A stretch of DNA of 64,000 nt, from assembly GCA_015061315.1 (NCBI GenBank), contig SUWV01000011.1:20543-84542 (forward strand), in the 5' to 3' direction. The notes beneath the pieces were generated by a model that saw only the letters and a program-made list of their open reading frames with translations, had not been told where the DNA came from and made no database searches. The translations under genes and the position numbers were made by a program. Origin of the DNA: Lentimicrobiaceae bacterium (GTDB lineage: Bacteria; Bacteroidota; Bacteroidia; Bacteroidales; F082). Positions within the stretch are counted from its first letter, which is position 1. Each line of letters opens with the position of its first letter. Of this stretch, positions 35,889 through 46,254 are shown in pieces.

Positions 35889-35951
35889 GCCCATGAGAAT
35901 TTCTCTGAACCGAAAAAAAACAACAAAAAAGCGATTCATTCTCAAGGGCTG
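35889..35951. other. Stem-loop with A-rich loop (AACAACAAAAAA type)
   Basis: AGCCC..TGAGAAT (35889-) pairs with ATTCTCA..GGGCT (-35951) across a loop with ACCGAAAAAAAACAACAAAA. A second small hairpin TTCTGCA/TGCAGAA follows at about 35964-35984. Layout resembles 30384-30441 and 41979-42030. Confidence 0.35.
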
Positions 35952-36005
35952 ATGAAAAACGTTTCTGCATTGGGAGTGCAGAATGTTACGTCACAATTAT
36001 TAATA

Positions 36006-36034
36006 AAACCGAGAGCAAAGATACCCTCGGTTTA
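36006..36034 (-). terminator. Terminator of the RND efflux operon
   Basis: AAACCGAG and CTCGGTTT form an 8-bp stem with a 12-base loop and a TTTTATT run on the minus strand; 51 bases after the outer-membrane factor stop codon. Confidence 0.75.
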
Positions 36035-36085
36035 AAATCTCAATATGTTGAAAACAAGTTTTCGGTAAGTTTCAGCAAGTATGCG

Positions 36086-37453
36086 TCATTCGTTCCAGCC
36101 ACCTCCTAATGCCTTATATAATTTCACCATAGTGATTTGCTTGTCGCGATAGGCATTGCTGAGGCTAATCTGTGCGTCGAAGTAATTTCTTTGTGCATCG
36201 AGAACGTCCAAATATCCGATGACACCATTAATATATTGCAGCTGTGCTAAGTCCATCGTCACCTTCGCCGATTGTTGCAGAAGCAGTCGCGCCTCGTAGA
36301 TTTCCTTTATCTTGTCAAACTCCACCAAGGCATTCATAACGTCATAAAAAGCCGACATCACGGTCTTCTCATATCTGTAACATTCTTGTTCATAGACTGC
36401 AATTTGTGCTTTATATTTAGCTCTGTTTTTTCCCATATTGAAAACTGGCGACAACAGATTAGCTCCGATGAAAAACATAGGCGACGATAATATAGTTGCG
36501 AACTCGTCAGTCTCAAACCCTAAGTCGGTGGTGAGAGCAATTCTCGGAAACATATTGGTGTAAGTGAGACCTACCTTAGCGTTGGCAACGATAAGTTGCT
36601 GTTCTGCCATTCTCACATCAGGACGACGTTCTAACAAATCGGAAGGCAAGCCGACAGGAATAGAATCAGGCAAGGTGACATTTTCTTGTATGTTAATTCG
36701 GGCGATATGCTGAGGATAACATCCCGACAATGCCAATATTTCGTTTTCTTTTATTGCTATTTTCTTCTCTAAATCAGGGATAAGCGTAGCGGTCTTAGCA
36801 TATTCGAGCTGTGCCTGCTGATATGATGTCTCGCTCGTGACGCCACCTTCAAAACGAATCTTGGCAAGTTTGGCACCTTCCTCACGAGCTTTGAGTGTCT
36901 GTTTTACGATAGTCAATTCGTTGTCGAGAGCTATCAACTCGAAATAATTTTCTGCCACTTCAGCTACAAGACTCATCATCAAGGCTCTCTGTCCTTCCAC
37001 CGATGACAGATATTCAGCTATGGCAACATCATTAGCCCATCGCAAGTTACCCCATAAATCGAGTTCCCAGGCTATATTAGCTTTAACACCAAATTCAAAA
37101 TCGTTTTTATAACTGTCGCCACCGTAATTAAGACCTTCATTTTGAGCGTATGCCTTTCCATCAATCTTAGGAAAGAAATCGGCATAATCAATCTTCTTTC
37201 TCACAGCCATCTCTTTGACCTTAGCGACAGCTATTTTCATATCCTTATTATTTTCTAAGGTATTGTTGATAAGATTTCTAAGATTAGTGTCGGCATAGAT
37301 TTCCCACCATTCCAACTCAGCCCAGCATGCAGTATCTTGTGCGTAACCGATATAGGTGTCGGGCATGTCGGTTTCTATCTTGGTATACTTCTCTCCTATC
37401 TTACATGAAGAAAAGAAGACGAGCGACAATATGACAAGGAGATATTTTTTCAT
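36086..37453 (-). CDS. Outer-membrane efflux lipoprotein (NodT/OprM-type)
   Basis: 455-residue TolC-like outer-membrane factor of the NodT family. A lipoprotein signal ends with FFSSC (Cys17), and two outer-membrane efflux repeats follow, each with long coiled-coil helices (for example TLKAREEGAKLAKIRFEGGVTSETSYQQAQLEY). Its ATG overlaps the stop of the RND pump gene (TAATG), so assembly partners are translated together. Last gene of the three-gene efflux operon. Confidence 0.93.
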   Translation of the reverse strand: MKKYLLVILSLVFFSSCKIGEKYTKIETDMPDTYIGYAQDTACWAELEWWEIYADTNLRNLINNTLENNKDMKIAVAKVKEMAVRKKIDYADFFPKIDGKAYAQNEGLNYGGDSYKNDFEFGVKANIAWELDLWGNLRWANDVAIAEYLSSVEGQRALMMSLVAEVAENYFELIALDNELTIVKQTLKAREEGAKLAKIRFEGGVTSETSYQQAQLEYAKTATLIPDLEKKIAIKENEILALSGCYPQHIARINIQENVTLPDSIPVGLPSDLLERRPDVRMAEQQLIVANAKVGLTYTNMFPRIALTTDLGFETDEFATILSSPMFFIGANLLSPVFNMGKNRAKYKAQIAVYEQECYRYEKTVMSAFYDVMNALVEFDKIKEIYEARLLLQQSAKVTMDLAQLQYINGVIGYLDVLDAQRNYFDAQISLSNAYRDKQITMVKLYKALGGGWNE

Positions 37454-40400
37454 TATGACTTTCTTTTAAATTTATTTTTGATTTTATTGACGTAAACGAA
37501 GAAGAACGGCACTAATACCACACCGAATATCACGGCGAATATCATTCCGAAGAATACGCCTGTTCCTATTGCCTGACGGCTGGCTGAGCCTGGACCGCTT
37601 GAGAATACTAAAGGAATCAATCCTAAGATGAATGCCAATGATGTCATGAGGATAGGACGAAATCTTTGTCGTGTCGCGGTGACGGCAGCTTGTACTATAT
37701 CTTCGCCTTTGTCTACCATCTCCTTCGCGAACTCAACGATGAGGATGGCATTTTTCGCGGCGAGACCAATGAGCATGACGAGACCTATCTGGAAGTAGAT
37801 GTCGTTTTCCAAGCCACAGAGCCACACTCCGAGATATGAGCCGAGAGCAGCGACAGGCAACGATAATAATACAGCGACAGGAACGAGCCAGCTTTCATAC
37901 AAGGCTGCAAGGAATAAGAAGACGAAGACAAATACCAAGGCTAAGACCATGGCAGTCTTGCCTCCAGCTTTCTTCTCTTGGAACGAGAGTCCGCTCCATT
38001 CTACTTCTATGTTCTTTGGCAGATGAGTGTCGACTATTTCTTCCATTATCTCTGTTGCTTCTCCTGAGCTATATCCTTGTGCTGCCTGACCTCTGACGAC
38101 GGTGCTGTTAAACATATTAAATCTCGTGATGCTGCCAGGTCCTGTGGTGTATGAAGTGTTTCCCAATGATGTCAAAGGAATCATTACTTTGTTGGCGCCT
38201 CGCACATAGAATAGATTTATGTTATTCTGCGACTGACGGTAATCGGCTTCGGCTTGGATATAAACGCGATATACTCTGTTGAAAAGGTTGAAGTCATTGA
38301 CATAGACGCTTCCGGTATAAGCTTTCATCGTAGAGAATATTTCTGCCATAGGTACGCCAGCAAGTTTTGCCTTGTCTCTGTCGACGTCGAAATAGATCTG
38401 CGGGATGTCCGACTTCAGCGATGACGACAGCCCTGAGAGTTCTTTGCGTTTCGATGCATAATACATTAAGGTGTCGGTTGCTGCGACCAAGTTCTCGAAA
38501 GTAGCATCAGAACGTGCTTCAAGCTGCATCTCAAATCCGCCAGAAGAACCGAGACCTGGAATGACAGGTGGTAGCGAGAGATATACCTTAGCTTCTGGAT
38601 AACGAGAAAATTCTTTCCTCACCTTATCCATGATCTCTTCAATGGTAGTATTGTCTCTGTCTTCCCATGGCTTCAAAATCACAGTCAGTTCAGTGGCTGA
38701 TTGACTTGTTCCTACACGCGAACTCGAGCCTACGACGCTCTGCACATATTCCACCTCGTCAAGTCCCATAAGATAGTCGATGGCTCTGTCGGCAACAACG
38801 CGAGAACGTTCCAAGGTCGCGTTCTCAGGCAACTCCAACTCTACCTTAAAATATCCTTGATCTTCAACAGGAAGGAAACTCGATGGTATAGCCTTGTGAA
38901 GTATAAAGATAAACACTATCACCATGCCGAACCACAACATGACTCTTTTCCTGTTTTTGATGAATGTTAAAATTAATTTGCTATATCTGTCTTCACCATT
39001 TGTCAATATTTTATTTATTCCTCTGAAGATGAAATTGCTGCTTTCATTTTTCTTGGGTCTTAATATCAAAGAACACATTACAGGGCTTAAGGTCAGAGCG
39101 ACAACTGTAGATATTAATACTGACACTACGATAGTTATAGTGAATTGTCTGTATAAGATACCCGTTATTCCCGCGAGGAAACTCACAGGGACGAATACTG
39201 CGGCAAGTACCAATGATGTCGCGATGAGAGGACTGACGAGAGTCTCCATAGCTTTTTTCGTGGCATCGTAAGGCGACAGATGTTCCTGTTCCATGATACG
39301 TTCCACGTTCTCGACAACCACAATAGCATCGTCGACAACGATACCGATGGCTAAGACGAGACCTAATAATGTTAAAATATTTAAAGAAAAACCGAAGATA
39401 AGCATAAATCCGAATGTTCCTATCAAGGAGATTGGCACTGCCACCAACGGAATTACTGTAGCTCTCCAGTTCTGTAATGAAAGGAAGACTACGAGGATAA
39501 CAAGGAATAAAGCCTCGAATAAAGTCTTATATACCTGATTTATTGATTCAGAGATATATGTCGTCATATCGAATGGTATCTCATAGCTCATGCCTTCAGG
39601 GAAGTTGGCACTTATCTCCTCCATCATTTTCTTTACGTTATCAGCCACTTCTACGGCATTAGCTCCAGGCAGCATATAGATACCTAAGACAGCGGCATTT
39701 TCGCCATTGATACCACTTTCGGTGTTATACGATTGAGCCTCTAACGATATTCTTGCAACATCGCGAAGTCTTATCAAGGAGCCATCAGGGTTGGCTCTAA
39801 GCACTATCTCTTCAAATTGACCTACGGTTGAAAGTCGTCCTTGCGTCGTGATTGGCGTTGTGATGTCGACACCAACAACAGGGGCTTTTCCGAATTCTCC
39901 AGCCGCCGACTCTCTGTTCTGATCTTTAAGACTGCTTTGCAAGTCGGCGATGGTGAGGCCGTAACTCGCTAGTTTGTCGGGCTGCACCCAGATCTGCATG
40001 GCGTAATAACGGCTGCCAATGTTAGAGACGCGACCTACACCAGGAATACGTCTGATTAAATCCAAAACGTTAAGTGTCGCGAAGTTACTAAGATATATCT
40101 CATCGAATTTAGGATCCGACGAGGTGAGACATATCGTCATCAGCTGACTCGGCGACTGTCGTTCAACATTGATACCATTCTGGACTACTTCTGCTGGAAG
40201 TCGCGACTCGGCTAACTTGATACGATTTTGAATATCGACAGCTGCCAACTCCGGGTCGGTGCCTATGTCGAAAGTCACTGATGCTGAGAAACCGCCTGAG
40301 TTAGAACTCGTCGATTCCATATAAAGCATACCCGGCGTTCCATTCAACTGCTGTTCAATAGGCGTCGCAACAGCTTGCGCTACCGTCAAAGCACTTGCTC

Positions 40401-40554
40401 CCGGATATGATGCGCTGATCTTGACAACGGGCGGCGTGATCTGCGGATATTGATCTATAGGCAACATCGTCAAACCAATGAAACCTACAATGACAATCAA
40501 TATTGATATTACTATCGAAAAAACAGGTCTATCTATAAAAAATGATACTTTCAT
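37453..40554 (-). CDS. RND multidrug efflux pump (AcrB/HAE-1 family)
   Basis: 1033-residue inner-membrane proton antiporter of the hydrophobe/amphiphile efflux family. Twelve helices with two large periplasmic loops are apparent. The proton-relay aspartate pair is in GIVVDDAIVVVEN of helix 4, and the standard opening FFIDRPVFSIVISILIVIVG is present. Together with the adaptor and the outer-membrane factor it should export drugs, bile acids or other amphiphiles. No local regulator (TetR, MarR) is encoded beside it. Confidence 0.96.
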   Translation of the reverse strand: MKVSFFIDRPVFSIVISILIVIVGFIGLTMLPIDQYPQITPPVVKISASYPGASALTVAQAVATPIEQQLNGTPGMLYMESTSSNSGGFSASVTFDIGTDPELAAVDIQNRIKLAESRLPAEVVQNGINVERQSPSQLMTICLTSSDPKFDEIYLSNFATLNVLDLIRRIPGVGRVSNIGSRYYAMQIWVQPDKLASYGLTIADLQSSLKDQNRESAAGEFGKAPVVGVDITTPITTQGRLSTVGQFEEIVLRANPDGSLIRLRDVARISLEAQSYNTESGINGENAAVLGIYMLPGANAVEVADNVKKMMEEISANFPEGMSYEIPFDMTTYISESINQVYKTLFEALFLVILVVFLSLQNWRATVIPLVAVPISLIGTFGFMLIFGFSLNILTLLGLVLAIGIVVDDAIVVVENVERIMEQEHLSPYDATKKAMETLVSPLIATSLVLAAVFVPVSFLAGITGILYRQFTITIVVSVLISTVVALTLSPVMCSLILRPKKNESSNFIFRGINKILTNGEDRYSKLILTFIKNRKRVMLWFGMVIVFIFILHKAIPSSFLPVEDQGYFKVELELPENATLERSRVVADRAIDYLMGLDEVEYVQSVVGSSSRVGTSQSATELTVILKPWEDRDNTTIEEIMDKVRKEFSRYPEAKVYLSLPPVIPGLGSSGGFEMQLEARSDATFENLVAATDTLMYYASKRKELSGLSSSLKSDIPQIYFDVDRDKAKLAGVPMAEIFSTMKAYTGSVYVNDFNLFNRVYRVYIQAEADYRQSQNNINLFYVRGANKVMIPLTSLGNTSYTTGPGSITRFNMFNSTVVRGQAAQGYSSGEATEIMEEIVDTHLPKNIEVEWSGLSFQEKKAGGKTAMVLALVFVFVFLFLAALYESWLVPVAVLLSLPVAALGSYLGVWLCGLENDIYFQIGLVMLIGLAAKNAILIVEFAKEMVDKGEDIVQAAVTATRQRFRPILMTSLAFILGLIPLVFSSGPGSASRQAIGTGVFFGMIFAVIFGVVLVPFFFVYVNKIKNKFKRKS

Positions 40555-40581
40555 TATATATTTAGTTTAAGGTTTAAAGTA

Positions 40582-40624
40582 ATCAATTCTTAATTGTAAA
40601 TTGTTAATTCTTAATTGTTAATTC
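40582..40624. repeat. AATTAAC-type repeat over the adaptor stop codon
   Basis: Minus strand: six units AATTAAC/AATTAAG/AATTTAC. The stop TAA of the adaptor gene (40618-40620) is in the first unit. Confidence 0.7.
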
Positions 40625-41781
40625 CCCAAATAAAACTCCACTCTGTCGCCTGGATTGAGTTTGTGATGTCCTTCTGTCACAATAAACTCGCCTGCACTCA
40701 AACCTCTTTCAACAACGACATTATTATTGATTTCAGGTCCTATCTCGATAAATCTTCTTTCCACTGTAGCATCGGTACGTAAGACATAGATATAAGCTCC
40801 ACCTTTTTCTATATCGACAGATTTCAATGGAACGACATTAGCGTTTTCTCTCACGTCTAACAACAATTTCACTTTCGTAAATTGTCCTGGCAATAATGTC
40901 CTATCTGGATTTGTCATCTCAGCCCTGACCGAAAATGTTCCTGTCAATTCATCGACTTGTGGCGCTGCGAAATCAACGAGACCTTTATATGGATATATTG
41001 TATTGTCGGCTAATGTGATAGTTACGTGAGGCTGCCATGAACGCGTGGTGTCTTTTTGTCCCAACTCTACGTTTCTTTCTTTTGATTTAAGATAATCTAA
41101 AGCCGTCATGCTGAAGTCGATAAGGACAGTATCCATTTTTATTATTGTGGCAAGATGTGATTTCGATGACGGACCTACTAATGTTCCCAAGTCGACTTGA
41201 CTTTCACTGATGTAACCTGATATTGGAGAATTAACAGTAGTATAACCGAGTTCTAACTCTGCTTGATATAAATCGGCTTCACTCATCGAGACTGAAGCTT
41301 TTGCCGTTTCGTATGCCGCTATGGCATTGTCTAAATCTAATTGACTTGTAGCGTTTTGTTCATACAAAGGACGTATTCTTTCCAAATCGCGCTCTGCCTT
41401 GTTAGCTTGCGCCTTGTCTTTATTGAGCTGTGCCTTAGCCTTATCGACTCTCGCCTTATATCTATCTTGGTTGATAACGAAAAGTAACTGATTCTTATCT
41501 ATATGCGTTCCTTCCTCAAACAGCATCCTCTCAAGATAACCTTCAACACGTGCTCTTATCTCAACAAATTGCTGCGCTCTGACACGCCCCACATATTCTC
41601 CATAAATGGCGACATCTTCCTGCTTGACTCTTTCAACAGTTACTACCGGATAAACAGGATCAATCTCTTCCTCTTTTAAAAAATGAATTAAAACGAATGT
41701 AATGACAAGTAATACTACGACAGAAATTATTATTTTCTTGTTTCTTAATAAAAAGTTAGTAATAGTTTTAAATTTTTCCAT
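40618..41781 (-). CDS. RND efflux periplasmic adaptor (AcrA/MFP family)
   Basis: 387 residues. An N-terminal membrane anchor (about 15-37) is followed by a biotinyl-lipoyl-like hairpin, an alpha-helical hairpin (KAKAQLNKDKAQANKAERDL), and the C-terminal beta-barrel domains. There is no lipobox, unlike E. coli AcrA. First gene of the operon; a 63-bp repeat-rich gap separates it from the pump gene. Confidence 0.93.
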   Translation of the reverse strand: MEKFKTITNFLLRNKKIIISVVVLLVITFVLIHFLKEEEIDPVYPVVTVERVKQEDVAIYGEYVGRVRAQQFVEIRARVEGYLERMLFEEGTHIDKNQLLFVINQDRYKARVDKAKAQLNKDKAQANKAERDLERIRPLYEQNATSQLDLDNAIAAYETAKASVSMSEADLYQAELELGYTTVNSPISGYISESQVDLGTLVGPSSKSHLATIIKMDTVLIDFSMTALDYLKSKERNVELGQKDTTRSWQPHVTITLADNTIYPYKGLVDFAAPQVDELTGTFSVRAEMTNPDRTLLPGQFTKVKLLLDVRENANVVPLKSVDIEKGGAYIYVLRTDATVERRFIEIGPEINNNVVVERGLSAGEFIVTEGHHKLNPGDRVEFYLGN

Positions 41782-41913
41782 AGTGTGATTTATATTTCAT
41801 AGTGATATGGCAATGATTATACCAATATTATAAGTTATTGATATAAGTGTTATTCGTAAATTTACTATATAATTCTGTGTGGATTATTGTGGAAAAAATA
41901 CACAATAGACAAT

Positions 41914-41944
41914 AAAAAAAAGTCAGCTTTCACTGACTTTTTTT
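41914..41944. terminator. Bidirectional intrinsic terminator-like hairpin
   Basis: AAAGTCAG and CTGACTTT with a 6-base loop and runs of A and T on either side, in the 474-bp gene-free gap between the adaptor gene and uvrB. Confidence 0.7.
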
Positions 41945-41977
41945 CTTTGGTCAAACATTTATTTCTCTAATCGAAAA

Positions 41978-42030
41978 GCGCTGATATGAAACAAACCAAA
42001 AACAACAAAAAACAAATTTGCGATATCAGC
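41978..42030. other. Stem-loop with A-rich loop (AACAACAAAAAA type)
   Basis: GCTGATAT (41980-41987) pairs with ATATCAGC (42023-42030) across a loop containing ACCAAAAACAACAAAAAAC. The rest of this gap (41782-42220) holds a terminator-like hairpin and no gene that I can support. Confidence 0.35.
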
Positions 42031-42220
42031 ATTGTTTGATCCTAAAACAACCAACCAATTTTGAAGCAAATGTACAAACTATTATGTTAAAATCTCATTA
42101 ACAAATAAGTTATCGGTCGAATTAAGTAAGTTAAAGGAAACTATAAATTTTTAATAGAGAAAAATAGCCTAAATTTGTTATGAAAAAAACATGATTATAT
42201 TGAAATCACCCACTCTATCA

Positions 42221-42262
42221 TCAATTGTTAATTGTAAATTGTAAACTGTTAATTGTTAATTC
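42221..42262. repeat. AATTAAC-type repeat over the uvrB stop codon
   Basis: Minus strand: six units of AATTAAC/AGTTTAC/AATTTAC. The uvrB stop (42256-42258) is the TAA of the first unit. Confidence 0.7.
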
Positions 42263-44262
42263 ATCCTCTCTTCAAGTGCAATAATCAAATCTCGATATTT
42301 TGCAGCTTCCATAAAATCAAGGTTCTTGACAGCTTTTTCCATCTCTTTCTTAGCTTCAAGAATTGCTTTCTTAATATCCTTATCTGTTTTGTATTTCGTA
42401 TGAGATTCTTCTGCTACCGATTTTACTCTTTCTTCAACAGATTGATAATCCTTAACTTGTTTCGACAAAGTCTTGCTCATGGATGTGTCGATAGCCTTCA
42501 TGATAGTCTTTGGTGTTATGCCATGTTCTATGTTATAGGCGAGTTGTATCTCTCTTCTGCGAGCTGTCTCGTCAATGGTCTTACGCATCGAATCTGTTAT
42601 TTTATCGGCGTACATTATAACTAAGCTGTTGGCATTACGCGCCGCACGACCAGCAGTCTGCGTGAGTGATCGCTCCGACCTTAAGAATCCTTCTTTGTCA
42701 GCGTCCATAATCGCGACAAGCTGTACTTCTGGTAAATCGAGGCCTTCACGAAGCAGGTTCACTCCAACTAAAACGTCAAAATCGCCGCTTCTCAATCCAG
42801 TCATAATCTCGATCCTTTCCAAGGTGTCGACATCAGAATGTATATATCTTGTATTAATATTAATGTTATTGAGGTAGCGTGTCAGCTCTTCTGCCATTCT
42901 TTTGGTAAGTGTCGTGACTAAAACTCTCTGACCGCCATCGACGACTCTATGAATCTCATTTATCAAATCATCAACCTGATTCTTGCAAGGACGCACTTCT
43001 ATGACAGGATCTAACAATCCTGTTGGACGTATCAATTGTTCGACGTAAACGCCTTCAGTTTTCTGAAGTTCATAATCGGCAGGCGTTGCGCTAACATATA
43101 CAGTCTGTCCCGTAAGTTCTTCAAATTCATCAAATTTAAGCGGACGATTATCAAGAGCTGAGGGCAGACGGAAACCATATTCAACAAGAGTCTGTTTCCT
43201 CGATCTGTCGCCACCATACATGCCCCTAATTTGAGGGACAGTGACGTGACTTTCATCGATAATTGTTATGAAATCATCAGGGAAATAATCTATCAAGCAG
43301 AAAGGACGAGTTCCAGGCTCGCGACCGTCGAAATATCGAGAGTAATTTTCAATACCGCTACAATAGCCTAATTCTCTAATCATTTCAATATCATAGCAAA
43401 CTCTATCTTCAAGACGCTTGGCTTCTTCAAATTTTCCTATCTCCTTATAATATTCAACCTGCTTAAACATGTCAAGTTGAATATCATTGGTAGCAGATTT
43501 AATCTTATCTTTTGATGTTACGAAAATATTTGCTGGGAATAATGTCAGACTCGAAAGTGCTTCAATACGAGTGCCATTGACAGGATCGAAAGATTCTATT
43601 TCTTCAATCTCATCGTCCCAAAATATTAAACGATAAGCAATATCAGAATAAGCTGGAAAAATGTCTACAGTATCTCCTTTGACTCTAAATTTTCCGTGAG
43701 TGAATTCAATGTCGTTACGACTATAAAGAGAATCAGAGAGTTGACGTAACAAATCATCTCTTAGAATTTGTTTGCCTACTTCAACATAAATCACGTTTTT
43801 TTCAAAGTCATCAGGATTACCTATACCATAAATACAAGATACAGAAGAAACTACGATAATATCTCTACGTCCCGATAAAAGTGATGTCGTTGCGCTAAGG
43901 CGTAGTTTTTCTATTTCATCATTTATAGAAAGGTCTTTTTCGATATATGTATTTGTCTGAGGAATGAAAGCTTCTGGCTGATAATAATCGTAATAAGAGA
44001 CAAAATATTCTACAGCATTATTCGGGAAGAATTGCTTAAACTCGCTATATAGCTGAGCAGCAAGAGTTTTATTATGACTTAATATCAAAGCAGGACGATT
44101 CAGTTCCGCCAACATATTTGCAATAGTAAAAGTCTTTCCAGAGCCCGTCACGCCCAAAAGTGTCTGGTACCGCTCGCCGTTAAGTATCCCTTGTTTAAGT
44201 TGCTCGATGGCTTGCGGCTGGTCACCGGTAGGCTTAAAATCTGACACCAATTTAAAATTCAT
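42256..44262 (-). CDS. uvrB: Excinuclease ABC subunit B
   Basis: Damage-verifying helicase-like subunit of nucleotide excision repair. Walker A GVTGSGKT at residues 37-44, the beta-hairpin region SYYDYYQPEAFIPQTNTYIEKD, the IDESHV Walker B and helicase motif QTAGRAARN are all present, plus a C-terminal UVR domain for UvrA/UvrC contact. 668 residues, standard. It overlaps the EEP gene by 4 bases and ends the mutL-rhomboid operon. Confidence 0.97.
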   Translation of the reverse strand: MNFKLVSDFKPTGDQPQAIEQLKQGILNGERYQTLLGVTGSGKTFTIANMLAELNRPALILSHNKTLAAQLYSEFKQFFPNNAVEYFVSYYDYYQPEAFIPQTNTYIEKDLSINDEIEKLRLSATTSLLSGRRDIIVVSSVSCIYGIGNPDDFEKNVIYVEVGKQILRDDLLRQLSDSLYSRNDIEFTHGKFRVKGDTVDIFPAYSDIAYRLIFWDDEIEEIESFDPVNGTRIEALSSLTLFPANIFVTSKDKIKSATNDIQLDMFKQVEYYKEIGKFEEAKRLEDRVCYDIEMIRELGYCSGIENYSRYFDGREPGTRPFCLIDYFPDDFITIIDESHVTVPQIRGMYGGDRSRKQTLVEYGFRLPSALDNRPLKFDEFEELTGQTVYVSATPADYELQKTEGVYVEQLIRPTGLLDPVIEVRPCKNQVDDLINEIHRVVDGGQRVLVTTLTKRMAEELTRYLNNININTRYIHSDVDTLERIEIMTGLRSGDFDVLVGVNLLREGLDLPEVQLVAIMDADKEGFLRSERSLTQTAGRAARNANSLVIMYADKITDSMRKTIDETARRREIQLAYNIEHGITPKTIMKAIDTSMSKTLSKQVKDYQSVEERVKSVAEESHTKYKTDKDIKKAILEAKKEMEKAVKNLDFMEAAKYRDLIIALEERMN

Positions 44263-45374
44263 TGCTCCTCCTCCACTTTCTCTTTGATGTTAAACGTCAT
44301 GATCAAAGGATAATGATCCGAAGTTGTTTGTTTTATCCTTTTATAATCAACGACTTCTATATAATCATTATACCAGAAATAATCAATTCTCAACAACGGC
44401 AAAGGTCCGCAATATGTCTTGCCAATTCCTCGCGACGCAGTTATAAATGCATCTTTCATTCCTGCTTTCGACATCTGACTATATGTGTATGAAAGCGGAG
44501 TGTCGTTGAAATCGCCACATATAATCAAAGGCAAAGTGTCGTCAGGAAGATTCTCTAATAATAAATCTGTGCTTTGGGTTCTGCGCTCAAAACCACTTTT
44601 TAGTTTATGAATCACCGACTTACCATGAGTCTCAGACTCCTTGACTATGTTTTCTATATCATTGATATATTCTATTTCTTCTTTTGAAATACCAAAAGAA
44701 TTGAAATGACAATTAACTAAATAAAAGCTTTCGTTATTGTTTATGTTAATTTTTTTTATGTCAGCGAATTTGCTGATATTCTCATCTTTAAAAATATTAA
44801 CATTTTCAATCTTATACTTTGAGAAATAGCTGTTGCCATTCTTTGTGTTATAACTATAATATTTATAACCTATTGTCTTTGAAAAACTTTGAGCTGTATT
44901 TTTAGGCCACTTGCCAGATTCTTGCAGACATATCACATCAGGATTATGTTCCTTAATAAAATTAACTAAAGAATTTTTAACCTCAGATACTGTACTGCTT
45001 TTATCTTTATAATTTCTAAAGACGCTAACGTTATAAGTCATTACTTTAATCTGTGCATCGACATCATTACTTTTCCCAAATGAATAGGATTTGATATAAC
45101 CAGGAATTGAAAATATCAATGCTATAATTGGTATCAGCAGTGTTCTTCTTGATTTTAAGAATATTAAAACGATAAGAATTAAGATATTAGCAAAAAATAT
45201 AATCCAAAATCCCAAGCCGAAGAATGCTGTCCATACGAATATAGAAGGGTCTATGAATGGACATAAGGCGCACAAAAAAGCAGATAACAAGGCTACTATA
45301 CCGCAAATACCTATTAACGATTTACTTAAACCTTGTAAAAATGTGTTTCTTCTTTGTACTACTTTCCCCATCAC
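44259..45374 (-). CDS. Membrane-anchored endonuclease/exonuclease/phosphatase family protein
   Basis: 371 residues: three N-terminal membrane helices (about 18-95), then an EEP fold with MTYNVSVFRN, CLQESG (Mg-binding Glu), GDFNDTPLS and the terminal SDHYP. The catalytic part probably faces the periplasm and could cleave a phosphodiester in lipid or nucleic acid; the substrate is not known. Overlaps the rhomboid gene upstream and uvrB downstream by 4 bases each. Confidence 0.85.
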   Translation of the reverse strand: MMGKVVQRRNTFLQGLSKSLIGICGIVALLSAFLCALCPFIDPSIFVWTAFFGLGFWIIFFANILILIVLIFLKSRRTLLIPIIALIFSIPGYIKSYSFGKSNDVDAQIKVMTYNVSVFRNYKDKSSTVSEVKNSLVNFIKEHNPDVICLQESGKWPKNTAQSFSKTIGYKYYSYNTKNGNSYFSKYKIENVNIFKDENISKFADIKKININNNESFYLVNCHFNSFGISKEEIEYINDIENIVKESETHGKSVIHKLKSGFERRTQSTDLLLENLPDDTLPLIICGDFNDTPLSYTYSQMSKAGMKDAFITASRGIGKTYCGPLPLLRIDYFWYNDYIEVVDYKRIKQTTSDHYPLIMTFNIKEKVEEEQ

Positions 45375-46252
45375 TTCTTGCTTTGTCTGAATAAAAACTC
45401 CTTCTCTTTTTCGCTTAAACTCGAATAACCGTTTTTGGCAATTTTCTCTAATATCTTATCGGTTTCCTCTTGTTCCTGAGCACGTTCCGCATTATATTGT
45501 TCATCAGTCTTTGGCCTTTGATGATAATTATGAGCATTTCTCGTCTTTACTTTTATACGAGCTTTACGTTTAAATATTAAATAAAAATCGAAGTCCTTTT
45601 TAAGTAAGTACGCGTATAAAAATCCCCACAATGCACCTCCGAGATGAGCTATATGACCTCCAGAATTTCCTTTTGGAATACTTAATAAATCGATGACAAC
45701 GAATATTATAGCAATCCATTTCATCTTCACCTGACCTAATAAAAACAGATTAAGTCTGTATTCTGGCTGATATGTTGCAGCCGCTATCAAGATAGACAGT
45801 ACGGAAGCTGAAGAACCTAAAGCGAAAGCGTATGTTTTAGTATCTTCAAATACAGGAAACGCATTGTAAGCCAATATAAAGAACAAGGCACCAACTAATC
45901 CACCAAAGATGTATGTTAATAAAAGTTGTTTTTGTGAGAAGAATTGTAAGAAAATCTGACCTCCATAATAAAGCATTAACATATTGAAAAACAGATGCCA
46001 AAACTTTTCTTGAAGAAACATGTAAGTAAATATCGACCAAGGCTTTTCTGCCAAAGATGAGATGTCGGCAGGCACAGCAAACAATTTCGTCACGAAGGAT
46101 ATGTCGCTGATATTAAAAAGCCATGTAAATACACTGATAAAAAGGCATATAAGCCAGATGCTAATATTTATTAACATCAGTCTTGACAAAGCGCTTTTCT
46201 GATTGAAGAAGGCTTTGACGCTGTCTGTTATATTAGTTTGAAAAGGTCTCAT
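45371..46252 (-). CDS. Rhomboid-family intramembrane protease (GSSA variant)
   Basis: 293 residues from the ATG at 46250-46252, which directly follows the preceding stop (TAATTATGAG); a longer start at 46282 would overlap the upstream gene by 28 bases. Six helices. The active-site serine lies in ALGSSASVL, where the usual GxSG has Ala after Ser; the histidine is in HIAHLGGALWG. A soluble charged tail (about 240-293) follows. Probably active but atypical. Confidence 0.82.
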   Translation of the reverse strand: MRPFQTNITDSVKAFFNQKSALSRLMLINISIWLICLFISVFTWLFNISDISFVTKLFAVPADISSLAEKPWSIFTYMFLQEKFWHLFFNMLMLYYGGQIFLQFFSQKQLLLTYIFGGLVGALFFILAYNAFPVFEDTKTYAFALGSSASVLSILIAAATYQPEYRLNLFLLGQVKMKWIAIIFVVIDLLSIPKGNSGGHIAHLGGALWGFLYAYLLKKDFDFYLIFKRKARIKVKTRNAHNYHQRPKTDEQYNAERAQEQEETDKILEKIAKNGYSSLSEKEKEFLFRQSKK

Positions 46253-46254
46253 AA

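Noticed and set aside
36086..41781. A dedicated regulator of the RND efflux operon
   Set aside because: No TetR, MarR or two-component gene lies on either side; both gaps are non-coding.
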